Assembly (NCBI GenBank): GCA_947307225.1
Contig: CAMZIL010000006.1
Location: 1-46,333 of the forward strand
Source: an uncultured Candidatus Saccharibacteria bacterium
Lineage (GTDB): Bacteria > Patescibacteriota > Saccharimonadia > Saccharimonadales > Saccharimonadaceae
Reading direction: 5' to 3'
Length of the DNA: 46,333 nt
Part shown: positions 22,873 through 30,854 of the stretch, piece after piece
Position numbering within the stretch: position 1 is the first letter of the stretch
How the letters are laid out: every line of letters starts with the position of its first letter
The notes under the pieces: generated by a model
Seen by the model: only the letters and a program-made list of their open reading frames with translations
Databases searched by the model: none
What the model was told of the DNA's origin: nothing
Translations under genes and position numbers: made by a program

Positions 22873-22905
22873 GAAAAACCCACCTTGTCGAAACGGCTTG
22901 GTGGG
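22873..22905 (-). terminator. Terminator of the 22923 gene
   Basis: CCCACC/GGTGGG stem with a 15-nt loop, followed on the minus strand by TTTTTCTT. The rplK -35 begins a few bases downstream. Confidence 0.8.
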
Positions 22906-22922
22906 CCCCGGGCGTGCGCACA

Positions 22923-23369
22923 TTAGTTATTTTTTCGGAGATACTCCTCGCATTTACCTGCGACCGCATCATAGAACTTCTTTGAGATGCTGCTGCCATC
23001 TCTGGTGTCGTTCACTACGTAGACGGTGATAGATATCTTTACTTGATACCTGTCGTCCATCGTAAATCCGATATTATTACTGTAGGCGCCGCTCGTACCG
23101 AGACTATCAAGACCTCTAGCGAGATCAAGCAGATAGAAATCTCTATCGCTCTTGTTCAAGAATTTAATTTCGACGGACATTTCTTCTTCCGAGAATGTCG
23201 TCTCCATCTCAGTCTTCACGATATCCGAGATATCCTTAGCGTACTTCATGAGCCTGCCTTGATAAATCGGAGAACAAGAACGCGAAATTGAATCAATTTC
23301 TTTCAGAGTCTTGGTCGTGAACTTCTTTTTCTTTTTCTTTTTCTCACCGAAGAAGCGCCCTACAAACAT
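22923..23369 (-). CDS. Hypothetical soluble protein between nusG and rplK
   Basis: A 148-aa protein with a basic start (FFGEKKKKKKKFTTKTLKE) and no membrane helix, followed by an alpha/beta region (MSVEIKFLNKSDRDFYLLDLARGLDSLG, then YQVKISITVYVVND). I do not recognise a family; the poly-Lys stretch may bind nucleic acid or the membrane surface. AGAAGG lies 7 nt before the ATG. It interrupts the usual nusG-rplK adjacency and has its own promoter region after the nusG terminator. On the minus strand a TTGACC followed 17 bp later by TAAAAC is one possible promoter. Confidence 0.7.
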   Translation of the reverse strand: MFVGRFFGEKKKKKKKFTTKTLKEIDSISRSCSPIYQGRLMKYAKDISDIVKTEMETTFSEEEMSVEIKFLNKSDRDFYLLDLARGLDSLGTSGAYSNNIGFTMDDRYQVKISITVYVVNDTRDGSSISKKFYDAVAGKCEEYLRKNN

Positions 23370-23470
23370 GCCATCACCTTCTTTCTACAAAGATCAAGAT
23401 TTTATCTCGTTATACTTAAGTTTTATCATCCTGCCGTCCGACGGTCAAACATAACGATTATGAGCAACAA

Positions 23471-23497
23471 AAAGAGGACGAATTACTCATCCTCTTT
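23471..23497 (-). terminator. Terminator of secE-nusG
   Basis: AAAGAGGA/TCCTCTTT stem with an 11-nt loop; on the minus strand it is followed by TTTTTGTTG. Confidence 0.8.
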
Positions 23498-23507
23498 TCT
23501 AGATTAA

Positions 23508-24059
23508 TTAGTCGTCAATCTTCTTGACCTGAAGAGCGTCGAGCTCGACAGCAGTTTCGCGGCCAAACATGGAAACGAGAACTTTAAGCTTGCCCTTATT
23601 GGTATCAATTTCGGAAATCGTACCTTCGAAGCCTTTGAACGGACCATCGGTGACGGAAACAACTTCGCCGGCAGAGTAATTGACGGTGAATTTAGGATCG
23701 TCTACGCCCATGCGCTTCTTGATCTTTTCAATTTCCTTCTTAGAAACAGGAGTTGGCTGGGTACCAGTACCGACGAAACCGGTAACACCTGGGGTGTTGC
23801 GGATGATGTACCAGGTAGCATCGGAGAGCTTCATCTCTACAAGAACATAGCCCTGGAAGATTTTCTTATCGGTGATGCGGCGCTTGCCGTTCTTGATCTC
23901 AATCTGCTTTTCCTTTGGAACCATAACGTCGAAGATCTTATCTGCAAAATCGACGCCATCAAGACGCTGACGGATAGAATCCGCAACCTTGTCTTCGTAG
24001 CCAGAATAGGTGCTAATTGCGTACCATGCGCGGCTACCATCATAACGGTTAACTGCCAT
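23508..24059 (-). CDS. nusG: Transcription termination/antitermination factor NusG
   Basis: A 183-aa protein of normal length. The NGN domain holds AWYAISTYSGYEDKVADSI near residues 11-29 and GYVLVEMKLSDATWYIIRNTPGVTGFVG near 69-96. The C-terminal KOW domain contains AGEVVSVTDGPFKGFEGTISEID near 129-151. NusG binds RNA polymerase and couples it to the ribosome or to Rho. It begins three bases after secE ends, with GGGAGG upstream, so the two are one operon as in most bacteria. Confidence 0.97.
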   Translation of the reverse strand: MAVNRYDGSRAWYAISTYSGYEDKVADSIRQRLDGVDFADKIFDVMVPKEKQIEIKNGKRRITDKKIFQGYVLVEMKLSDATWYIIRNTPGVTGFVGTGTQPTPVSKKEIEKIKKRMGVDDPKFTVNYSAGEVVSVTDGPFKGFEGTISEIDTNKGKLKVLVSMFGRETAVELDALQVKKIDD

Positions 24060-24062
24060 AAA

Positions 24063-24434
24063 TTAGTTTCCTCCCAATAGTTTATTAAAGATAAATTGAA
24101 GCAGGGCGTCGAGTAACATAATTGCCGCTGCGAGAATAACGACGTAGACAATGACGGAAAGAGTCATCTTCCAGGTCTCTTTGCGGTTTGGCCAACGAAC
24201 TTGGCGAATTTCCTGGAAAGAGCCGCGGAAATAACCGACTTTCTTATCTTTCTTGTCGGAAGCCTTTTCGGCCTTTTTGGTTTCTTTAGCCTTTGCCTTC
24301 TTGGCGGCTACGGTCTTTTTGTTTTCGCTGTTCTTCGCCTTTACGCTTACTTTGCGAACAGGCTGCTCAGATTTTTCTTCGCGAGTTTTTGGGCCTTCAT
24401 CGTTGGCCTTGATGCGCGTAATCTTTGTTGCCAT
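24063..24434 (-). CDS. secE: Preprotein translocase subunit SecE with long basic N-terminus
   Basis: A 123-aa protein. The C-terminal part is a minimal SecE: amphipathic FRGSFQEIRQVRWPNRKETWKMT at about 69-91 followed by one transmembrane helix at 91-115. The first ~65 residues form a Lys/Ala/Glu-rich, low-complexity extension unlike the two extra helices of E. coli SecE. SecE clamps SecY in the translocon. It heads the secE-nusG operon, with GGAG five bases before the ATG. Confidence 0.95.
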   Translation of the reverse strand: MATKITRIKANDEGPKTREEKSEQPVRKVSVKAKNSENKKTVAAKKAKAKETKKAEKASDKKDKKVGYFRGSFQEIRQVRWPNRKETWKMTLSVIVYVVILAAAIMLLDALLQFIFNKLLGGN

Positions 24435-24447
24435 ATTTACTCCATTA

Positions 24448-24487
24448 AAAATAGTCCTGCTTCGGACTTGTCAATAGTATAACACAC
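24448..24487 (-). promoter_or_regulatory. Upstream region of secE with a small hairpin
   Basis: On the minus strand GTTATACT is a candidate -10; downstream of it AGTCC/GGACT forms a short hairpin followed by ATTTTTAA before the GGAG site, resembling a weak attenuator. The -35 is not clear. Confidence 0.35.
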
Positions 24488-24502
24488 TAATCAAGAAAAG
24501 TA

Positions 24503-24508
24503 TATAAT
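24503..24508 (+). promoter_or_regulatory. -10 element of the 24515 gene, leaderless arrangement
   Basis: TATAAT ends exactly 6 nt before the ATG at 24515. It is divergent from the secE promoter. Confidence 0.65.
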
Positions 24509-24514
24509 TAATAC

Positions 24515-26041
24515 ATGTTTAGTGGCGAAAAAGTCAACAAAGAAGAGGGGGCAGGCGCAGCTACGAGCTGGGATGACCTAAAATCTGTACCATTCAATCC
24601 AAATCAAAAACAGCAAAAAACCGAAGAGACGAGCTATTTTGGCGAAGACCCTTACCGAAAAATGCACCAAGAGAACGCGGATAAACGCGAGGAGCATCAG
24701 CGCGCAATAGAGCGGGCTCGCAATGATAAAGAACAATACGTTAAGACGCAACATATTCAAGAAGTGATAGAACGCGATTTAAATTCGCGAATTATGTCAG
24801 CTAAAGACTTATGTAGTAACGAAGGCGCCGAGATGCGGACGATACCGTATGGCGAGAAACAAATAGAAGTTATTGAAATGAAAGGTGCTCCGTATCGCAT
24901 GCTGGTAACGGATATAGGCTTTAAGACCGACAGTGAAAACGCGGACGGTCACGGAATGGCAATGAGAGTGCTAGCGGATCCATCTCTTTGGAACCAAAAC
25001 CGCGAGGAGGCCGAAAAAGACGAAAATTTTGGGAAAAAATACGGAGAATTCAGACGTGGCGATACGATTTGTACGTCATATGTGAACTCGGAAGCCAATG
25101 CTAACTCATTTAATAAAGGAGAGGTCGTTTATGGGTTCGACGCCATCAGACGCGATTCAGTAATTAGGGTTGCGAATAAAGATAATATGACGGCAAGCGA
25201 TATTGGCAGCAGTAAACCCTCTATCCATCAAGATGATTTGGAGTTCGTTAGCAAGTTGGAGCGTGGACAGACTAATGGCTACAATGAAATTACACTTAGG
25301 CGATACGACGAGAATGGTAAACCGCTAAAGCCGAGTTATATTGTCGTCGTAGATGGCAAAATAACCGATACCGTAATGCGACATGCGGACTACTGGGGCA
25401 TCCCTATCATAAATATAGAGTCACAAACGTACAGGGAGAGGTTAGAGAAAAAAGGCAAAGCGATAATTGACTCAATTGACGAAAATATTAGTTTCATCGA
25501 GCTAGAGAAAAAGCTAGAAGAATATGACAGCGTCTCGGAGGATCATCAATTTGCTCCACTTTCAACGGAGGTAGGTTATTTCAATGATGTGACAGAAGGG
25601 GGCGTCGAGGAAAGGAAGCGTCGGAACATTAGGGAACTTGAGATAGCGAAATCATTAGAGTATCTCAAAGGCGTTATTGAGGATATAACAAAACGGATTG
25701 ACGACGATACGGAGAACGGCGTCGTCTCTACGGCTAGCGCCTCAGATTATGGCCTCGATAAATTTGACGTTGTAATATACGAGAAAGATGGCCGTCATCT
25801 TAGCGAGAGAGGCGAGAGCCAAGGGCTAGGATATTTATGCAACAAGATAGTTATCTCGATGAGAAACAAGGAAATACCTTTTCGTCCTTGCAATCTATCC
25901 GTCTATGATGGCGAACGAACGACCGATGATTACGAGATAACGGGAGCCGATAGTAGCGCATACGACAGTATAGAGCCTGTGATCAGAAAATACTTTGAAG
26001 CGCGTCGTCGCAATGATCAGCTCAAGGTAACTGCTGCCTAA
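24515..26041 (+). CDS. Large orphan cytoplasmic protein, 508 aa
   Basis: I do not recognise this protein. It has no signal peptide or membrane helix. Residues 1-100 are charged, Gln/Glu/Lys-rich and probably disordered or coiled (MHQENADKREEHQRAIERAR). A folded region follows, in which MAMRVLADPSLWN and the core YNEITLRRYDENGKPLKP, SYIVVVDGKITDTV, DYWGIPIINIES look like alternating strands and helices of an enzyme. The C-terminus ends with an acidic alpha/beta segment. A leaderless transcript is predicted. The stop overlaps the convergent phosphorylase stop by four bases. The soluble, modular character without relatives I know would fit a secreted effector or toxin, but no secretion signal can be shown. 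Confidence 0.7.
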   Translation: MFSGEKVNKEEGAGAATSWDDLKSVPFNPNQKQQKTEETSYFGEDPYRKMHQENADKREEHQRAIERARNDKEQYVKTQHIQEVIERDLNSRIMSAKDLCSNEGAEMRTIPYGEKQIEVIEMKGAPYRMLVTDIGFKTDSENADGHGMAMRVLADPSLWNQNREEAEKDENFGKKYGEFRRGDTICTSYVNSEANANSFNKGEVVYGFDAIRRDSVIRVANKDNMTASDIGSSKPSIHQDDLEFVSKLERGQTNGYNEITLRRYDENGKPLKPSYIVVVDGKITDTVMRHADYWGIPIINIESQTYRERLEKKGKAIIDSIDENISFIELEKKLEEYDSVSEDHQFAPLSTEVGYFNDVTEGGVEERKRRNIRELEIAKSLEYLKGVIEDITKRIDDDTENGVVSTASASDYGLDKFDVVIYEKDGRHLSERGESQGLGYLCNKIVISMRNKEIPFRPCNLSVYDGERTTDDYEITGADSSAYDSIEPVIRKYFEARRRNDQLKVTAA

Positions 26042-27789
26042 AACAGATAATTGAGGTAGTCGCGCATCATGCGAGAGCCAGAAATGACATCTAGATAGGC
26101 AATAAGCTCTTTGTGGATCCAGTATTCTAGATCAAAGTCATTATTCCAGGCATCGGCAGCGACTTCCATTTGTTTGTAAAGCTCTTCGCATTCCTCGGCT
26201 TCAGTTTTGCCGGATACGGTCAAGTAATTATCTGAAGACATATCCGCAACACCACCATCATGCGTAGAGATTAGAAGGCCCATATTTGCGATATCCTTCA
26301 TCCAGCTCGTGCCACAGGCTTCAAGGCCGACGATTGGCGTATTGATCGAGCTATTTGCGCCTAGGCTAAGGCCAAGACCCAACTCCTCGTCGTAATCTGG
26401 TAAGTAGTGGACGCGTTCCTTCAAGATAGGATTCGTATCGATAACATGGAGAAGGTCCATGAGCTTATTAAACATCGTAGTATCGCCCATGTGGACGCGA
26501 CCAGCGAGGATATAGTGAGCGTTGTGCTTTTCGAGAATCTCGGCGAGGCGTTCTGGGTTAGTGAACGGTAGCCACGGACGCTTGTAATCGACGAAGCGAC
26601 GCTTGAAATCAAACAACATTGCGTCCTCTGGGATCTGGATAGTTTTACCGTACTGATCGGTGCGGTGCTGTAATATCTCATTGAGGCGCTGGCGGCCAAT
26701 CTTCTTTAAGCCGCGGATATCGTCTGCGCTAATCTTCGTGATGTTGTCGTCGAAATAATTCTCTACTGGCAAATCGAAACGATCAAGAATATCGTGGTCG
26801 TAGTAATAATTCATGATTTCCGGCAAAGTCCAGGTGCGCATATGAATACCGTTCGTAACAGATTTGAATTTAATCTTTGCACCGTTGATATCATGGTAGT
26901 TTGCGACGCGCGCATGGAGCTTACTGACGCCACTGCGGAGTTCGGCGATTTCTACAGTTGGGGTAGATAGGCGAATAGTGCCATCTGTAAACTTATCTGA
27001 AAGCCAGCGTTTGACGGCGACGCTCTTGATATTCGGGAAGACATACTGTTCAAACTGAGAATAATGGAACGTTGCCTCTGCGGCCTGAACGAGCGTATGG
27101 TTCGTATATAGGGTGTGCTTGCGCGTGTAGACAACGGCCTCATAGAAATCCATACCGGAGCTAACGAGCTCATCGAGACGAGCGACAGCCGCAAAGAAGG
27201 TTGCGACCTCATTTAGCTGGATTACGGCTGGACGAAGACCGACAAGCTTTAATGCCTGATAACCGCCAAAGCCGAGTGAAACCTCTTGGTATAGGCGGTG
27301 ATCGGAACCGGATTCGCCAGAATACAGCTCACCGAAGTTTGGCTCGGTAATACATAGGAAACGAGAGGAGCCAAGCTTCTTTTCGACGACGTCGAGCTCG
27401 ACAGAAGTGGTTGCAGTCTTGATGCGGACAGTGTCTACAAAGTTAAAGCCGAAATCTTTGTAGTTTTTCTCCGTATGGAAGTCGATCTGCTCCATATTTT
27501 GCATCTTCTGATGCGATTCCCAAGGATAAAAAGGTGTAACGAGCACAAAAGGTACCTGTAGCTGCTCGGCAACACGACGCATGTCAGCCGCGAGAACACC
27601 GAGGCCACCGCCACCGCGGATACCGTTTGACTTATCATAGGTCTCGATTGTCCAATAACAATATGGACGCTCTGGAGACAATTTGTGCGTTAGTTTTTCG
27701 CGACGAATCGCAGAGTAAAATTCCTCGACATCTTCCACGCTATCAAGTGGATGATAATCAGTGTTCGGCTTTTTTGTTTGGTCTTCCAC
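26038..27789 (-). CDS. Alpha-glucan phosphorylase (GT35)
   Basis: A 583-aa protein that releases glucose-1-phosphate from alpha-1,4-glucans. GGGGLGVLAADMRRVAEQL near residues 59-77 is the N-terminal glucan phosphorylase signature, RRFVDYKRP and AGRVHMGD follow in the catalytic domain, and LGANSSINTPIVGLEACGTSWMKD contains Lys498, which aligns with the PLP-binding Lys of glycogen phosphorylase (EASGTGNMK). It is shorter than animal or E. coli enzymes (about 800) and nearer the compact bacterial/archaeal type. It uses a GTG start after AAAGGA. Its 3' end overlaps the convergent 24515 gene by 4 nt, leaving no room for a separate terminator. Confidence 0.9.
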   Translation of the reverse strand: MEDQTKKPNTDYHPLDSVEDVEEFYSAIRREKLTHKLSPERPYCYWTIETYDKSNGIRGGGGLGVLAADMRRVAEQLQVPFVLVTPFYPWESHQKMQNMEQIDFHTEKNYKDFGFNFVDTVRIKTATTSVELDVVEKKLGSSRFLCITEPNFGELYSGESGSDHRLYQEVSLGFGGYQALKLVGLRPAVIQLNEVATFFAAVARLDELVSSGMDFYEAVVYTRKHTLYTNHTLVQAAEATFHYSQFEQYVFPNIKSVAVKRWLSDKFTDGTIRLSTPTVEIAELRSGVSKLHARVANYHDINGAKIKFKSVTNGIHMRTWTLPEIMNYYYDHDILDRFDLPVENYFDDNITKISADDIRGLKKIGRQRLNEILQHRTDQYGKTIQIPEDAMLFDFKRRFVDYKRPWLPFTNPERLAEILEKHNAHYILAGRVHMGDTTMFNKLMDLLHVIDTNPILKERVHYLPDYDEELGLGLSLGANSSINTPIVGLEACGTSWMKDIANMGLLISTHDGGVADMSSDNYLTVSGKTEAEECEELYKQMEVAADAWNNDFDLEYWIHKELIAYLDVISGSRMMRDYLNYLF

Positions 27790-27826
27790 CCTTTTTCCTT
27801 TATTTCTTATGCTTATAACTCTTTTA

Positions 27827-27832
27827 ATTGTA
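27827..27832 (-). promoter_or_regulatory. -10 element of the phosphorylase gene
   Basis: TACAAT on the minus strand, just downstream of the terminator T-tract of the preceding gene; the leader is about 30 nt with AAAGGA. Confidence 0.5.
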
Positions 27833-27834
27833 CC

Positions 27835-27873
27835 ATAAAAAATGAGCCGCGCATTGTCTTGCGGCCCATTTTA
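27835..27873 (-). terminator. Terminator of the 27881 gene
   Basis: On the minus strand ATGGGCCGC pairs with GCGGCTCAT (one G-T wobble), loop of 10, then TTTTTTAT. Confidence 0.8.
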
Positions 27874-27880
27874 TTAATGA

Positions 27881-28876
27881 TTAATGAGGTGGCGGATAGA
27901 ACATGGAATTATTGCCAAGATGTGTCCAGAGGCTCGACGTGATAGCCTTTAGAAAATAGCGTTCAAACTCGCGTTGGTTGGTGATATCTGACTTTTTCTT
28001 GCACTGGCGTTCGACGACTTCAGGTGTAATTGGGTCGGAAACGATAAGTTTGTACTCCTTGAACAGATTCAGCCGTTTTGACGCCTTCTTGGGCGGTATG
28101 ACGGCAATCGGAACAAAGAAGCTGTCGATCAATCGTTTTGAGCGCAGTAGGCTCATTGCGATAAGGGTCATCGTTTGCGGTTCAACCTTCTCCGCGCCCA
28201 AATATGCTTCGAAACTGCGGAAGACTGTTGCCTGACGTGTCGCACTGGGTGCAATGAGGACAATATCGTCGCTTACCATGAAATCTGAGCAACATGCGAG
28301 ATAGTAATCGTTAAACTGACGCGCGAGCTTGTCGACATATTCTTCGGCGACTGGATCTGTGATAAATTCCGACATTCTTTCGCGAGCGTATGGCGGGATA
28401 GTCGGCACTATATAGATACCGAACTCTTCCAGACGGCTCGCATATGGAGCTAACGTCTCATACCAAGCAAGGTTTACTGGAAATAAGCATTTCCGTTCAG
28501 GATACTCGGTTACGCAAATTGCGACCAGGCGGAGAATTTCTCCTAAAGTCGGATGATTAAAACCAAAGATCATTCCATGATGAAGTTGCGGAAGATAGCC
28601 ATAAACCTTCGCCGGGGCTCCCCAGTTCAGGATACCGCCAAGCGAGGCACGGAGAGCAAGTTCACGAGACTTATGTCTGCGATTGCGAAATAGTGCGAAG
28701 AACCTGGCGAACCGAATTACGGTTCGGCAAGCCCAGCCCATCTTTTTCATTTCCTTGCGGATTTCATGGCAGCCAATCGTATCAAGAACGGAGTATCTTC
28801 CGGCGCGCAAGTGGTCGATTACGGTTCTAAAGTCGTATTCGGCCAAAACACCGATTGAAGTTCCTTTTAATTTCAA
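27881..28876 (-). CDS. Putative acyltransferase-like protein
   Basis: A 331-aa soluble or peripheral protein. GFNHPTLGEIL near residues 105-115 gives an H-x4-E pattern like the H-x4-D box of glycerolipid acyltransferases (PlsC-type), and a later IVLIAPSATRQATVF near 204-218 could correspond to the substrate-binding block. A basic region RFARFFALFRNRRHKSRE near 55-72 may bind phospholipid. The family call is tentative, since the second acyltransferase box is not clear. It starts at MKLKGT with GAAAGGGG upstream, is transcribed from TATAAT at 28940-28935, and is a single-gene unit divergent from tRNA-Gln. Confidence 0.5.
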   Translation of the reverse strand: MKLKGTSIGVLAEYDFRTVIDHLRAGRYSVLDTIGCHEIRKEMKKMGWACRTVIRFARFFALFRNRRHKSRELALRASLGGILNWGAPAKVYGYLPQLHHGMIFGFNHPTLGEILRLVAICVTEYPERKCLFPVNLAWYETLAPYASRLEEFGIYIVPTIPPYARERMSEFITDPVAEEYVDKLARQFNDYYLACCSDFMVSDDIVLIAPSATRQATVFRSFEAYLGAEKVEPQTMTLIAMSLLRSKRLIDSFFVPIAVIPPKKASKRLNLFKEYKLIVSDPITPEVVERQCKKKSDITNQREFERYFLKAITSSLWTHLGNNSMFYPPPH

Positions 28877-28934
28877 TTTTATTCACCCCTTTCAAAGAGC
28901 TTCTAGAATCCTATATCCCAAGATCGACATCGAT

Positions 28935-28940
28935 ATTATA
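28935..28940 (-). promoter_or_regulatory. -10 element of the 27881 gene
   Basis: A perfect TATAAT on the minus strand, leader of about 50 nt. It lies back to back with the tRNA-Gln promoter. Confidence 0.6.
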
Positions 28941-28947
28941 CAATAAT

Positions 28948-28976
28948 TTGCGTAATTAATCCACCAGTGCTATAAT
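28948..28976 (+). promoter_or_regulatory. Promoter of tRNA-Gln
   Basis: TTGCGT (28948-28953), exactly 17 bp, TATAAT (28971-28976) with an extended TGC. Confidence 0.75.
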
Positions 28977-28990
28977 GCTTATTATCCGAT

Positions 28991-29065
28991 TGGGGATTCG
29001 CCAAGTGGTAAGGCAGTGGGTTCTGGTCCCACCATTCGGGGGTTCGAATCCCTCATCCCCAGCCA
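28991..29065 (+). tRNA. tRNA-Gln (CUG anticodon)
   Basis: Acceptor TGGGGAT/ATCCCCA, anticodon stem GTGGG/CCCAC with loop TTCTGGT (anticodon CTG), T-arm GGTTCGAATCC, and an encoded CCA after discriminator G. It is followed at once by a terminator. Confidence 0.95.
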
Positions 29066-29072
29066 AGATAAA

Positions 29073-29101
29073 AAATATGCCCCGAAGGGCAATATTTTTT
29101 T
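29073..29101. terminator. Terminator after tRNA-Gln, shared with the 29114 gene
   Basis: GCCC/GGGC core with CGAA loop, extended by ATAT pairs, A-run on the left and T-run on the right. Confidence 0.85.
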
Positions 29102-29113
29102 GTCTGAAATGTC

Positions 29114-29647
29114 TTAGATGATCGAGATAGTATACAACTCGCCCTTCAGGAGCTTGATACTGACATGAAAAATCTTGTCTGCTTTATCGGTCTTGAAAGT
29201 GAAAGTAATCTTGTCTTTCTCGTCAGAAATTTTTGCGCCAGCGACATCGTAGTATACGTCGTCATACGAAGACGAAACATAGTACTTACTCAGGGCCTGA
29301 ATCACGTGAGTATTCACGGATTCGATGTCGACATCGGTAAGACCGTATTTCCTCAGGAAGTTAAGTGATTGGTTTTCTGCTAAATCGGCGGATTCGCCAC
29401 CGGTATCTTCGTCTCCACTGTCGTATTCAAGCTTTGACTCGGAAACAGGGGCACTGTTCGTGTCGATGACCTTGTTCTCAGTATTAGACATTACGAGCAA
29501 TACAATCGCGATGATTGCGATAAAGAGGAGAACTGCAACCATGACTATAATAAAAATCTTGTGGCCGCGATTCTTCGGTTTTTCTGGGGCTGCATAACCG
29601 GCCGGAACATTGCCGACTGGGCTGATAAAAGTGTTGTTGTTATCCAT
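29114..29647 (-). CDS. Single-pass anchored protein, partner of the pilin-peptidase gene
   Basis: A 177-aa protein with a Pro/Asn-rich N-terminal cytoplasmic region (PVGNVPAGYAAPEKPK), one transmembrane helix at about 31-54, a Ser/Asp/Glu-rich linker and a small exported alpha/beta domain (RKYGLTDVDIES to the end). No family is recognised. The start at 29647 is set by a one-base TAATG overlap with the upstream pilin-peptidase gene, with GGGAGG inside that gene, so the two are co-translated. It is the last gene of the unit. Confidence 0.75.
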   Translation of the reverse strand: MDNNNTFISPVGNVPAGYAAPEKPKNRGHKIFIIVMVAVLLFIAIIAIVLLVMSNTENKVIDTNSAPVSESKLEYDSGDEDTGGESADLAENQSLNFLRKYGLTDVDIESVNTHVIQALSKYYVSSSYDDVYYDVAGAKISDEKDKITFTFKTDKADKIFHVSIKLLKGELYTISII

Positions 29648-30831
29648 TATTTCCATACCTCCCAATAACCAGTGGCATATGCTGTTGCCGTCGAGAACGA
29701 TACGCTGCTAAAGCTACTAGATGCAGGGTTTTGCACCGTAATAGTGTCTCCGCTGACTTTAGAGAACATGACAAAGTGGCCATTCTTGGAGAAAACCAAG
29801 TTAGTTTCATTGCTACCGCGGGCACCCACGGCGACAACTGCGTGACCAGCTTGAAGAGCACCTTTGATGCGACCGGAATTAATAGATTTAATATTCACAT
29901 GGTAGGCATCGGCGTAATGGTTAATAATATTGCTGCCGAGGTTGCCCCAATAGCTGTTGTCCGCGAAGAGACCTTTGCGAGAAGTAAAATTATTTGTGTA
30001 GGCCTTCATATGGTTTGCCATAATTTGAGGATTAAGCTGACAGCCTGTCACCTTGATAATGGCATTCAAGATGGCAATCATAGGGCAGCCAGATTTTTTG
30101 ACCGTACAGTTAGGGCAATCGCCACCTTTCCACTTAACGCTTGCATAATCGCCCCATTGCGTAAAGTATGAGCTGCCGGTTGGGACGCCGTAGGACGCAC
30201 AGGAATTGCTGCTCGGATTGATGGTGCCGTTTCCGCCAACGGCATTTGGATCCGGTTTTGAAGGGTTTGGTACGCCAGTACCAGGTGTAGTATTGGCGCC
30301 CGGGCCTGTATAGTTTGGTTTTGCCGCTGGAGTTACGGCGGTCTGGACCCAATCTACGCGTTTCGAAGTTGAACTAACAACGGTCGGAACCTTGTTGACT
30401 GCGCCGCCTGGCATAAAGAGATAAATCAGCGCATCCATGAGCGCGAAAACACCGATGCCGATCACGGTTTGCAATATGCGACCCTTGGCTTGAGAAACCT
30501 GAGCCTCGTTGTCCCTTGCAGACATATAAAGCATACCGGACCAGATAATACCGATCGTTCCCATTACTACGATGCCGGCAGTAAAGATAGTTACGGTCGT
30601 ATTAAGAACACTCACGGTGCCGCCACAGAAACAGCCATTTTTGTCGCCGAAAACGCCAGCGTCAGCGCCTTCTTCAACCTTTGTTGTCCCGTCCGAATAT
30701 TTATTTGTACATTGACAGACTGTCTGTCCGTTTGCTGCCGCAACAGGCAAGGTCGCGGCAAAAGTAGATAATAGTGCGCCTATGATTGCTAACGATACAA
30801 GAAGCACTTTTTGATGCTTATGTTTACTCAT
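29647..30831 (-). CDS. VirB2-like pilin fused to a C39-like cysteine peptidase
   Basis: A 394-aa exported protein with two modules. Residues 1-33 form a signal peptide (VSLAIIGALLSTFAATLPVAAA). A CQC/CFC cysteine pair and two membrane helices (about 74-102 and 119-140, with MLYMSARDNEAQVSQAKGR between) match the TrbC/VirB2-like pilins common in CPR genomes. A Pro/Thr/Gly/Asn linker (about 165-210) leads to a papain-fold C39-like domain: QWGDYASVKWKGGDC, then the SGCP nucleophile Cys249, His352 in NGHFVMF, and Asn368 in VQNPA. It may anchor a peptidase to a secretion pilus or to the membrane. The -10 lies 6 nt upstream of the ATG, so it is leaderless. Confidence 0.8.
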   Translation of the reverse strand: MSKHKHQKVLLVSLAIIGALLSTFAATLPVAAANGQTVCQCTNKYSDGTTKVEEGADAGVFGDKNGCFCGGTVSVLNTTVTIFTAGIVVMGTIGIIWSGMLYMSARDNEAQVSQAKGRILQTVIGIGVFALMDALIYLFMPGGAVNKVPTVVSSTSKRVDWVQTAVTPAAKPNYTGPGANTTPGTGVPNPSKPDPNAVGGNGTINPSSNSCASYGVPTGSSYFTQWGDYASVKWKGGDCPNCTVKKSGCPMIAILNAIIKVTGCQLNPQIMANHMKAYTNNFTSRKGLFADNSYWGNLGSNIINHYADAYHVNIKSINSGRIKGALQAGHAVVAVGARGSNETNLVFSKNGHFVMFSKVSGDTITVQNPASSSFSSVSFSTATAYATGYWEVWK

Positions 30832-30837
30832 GATTCA

Positions 30838-30843
30838 ATTATA
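30838..30843 (-). promoter_or_regulatory. Extended -10 of the pilin-peptidase gene, leaderless arrangement
   Basis: TGCTATAAT on the minus strand ends 6 nt before the ATG at 30831 and directly follows the T-tract of the upstream terminator. Confidence 0.7.
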
Positions 30844-30854
30844 GCAAAAAGAAA

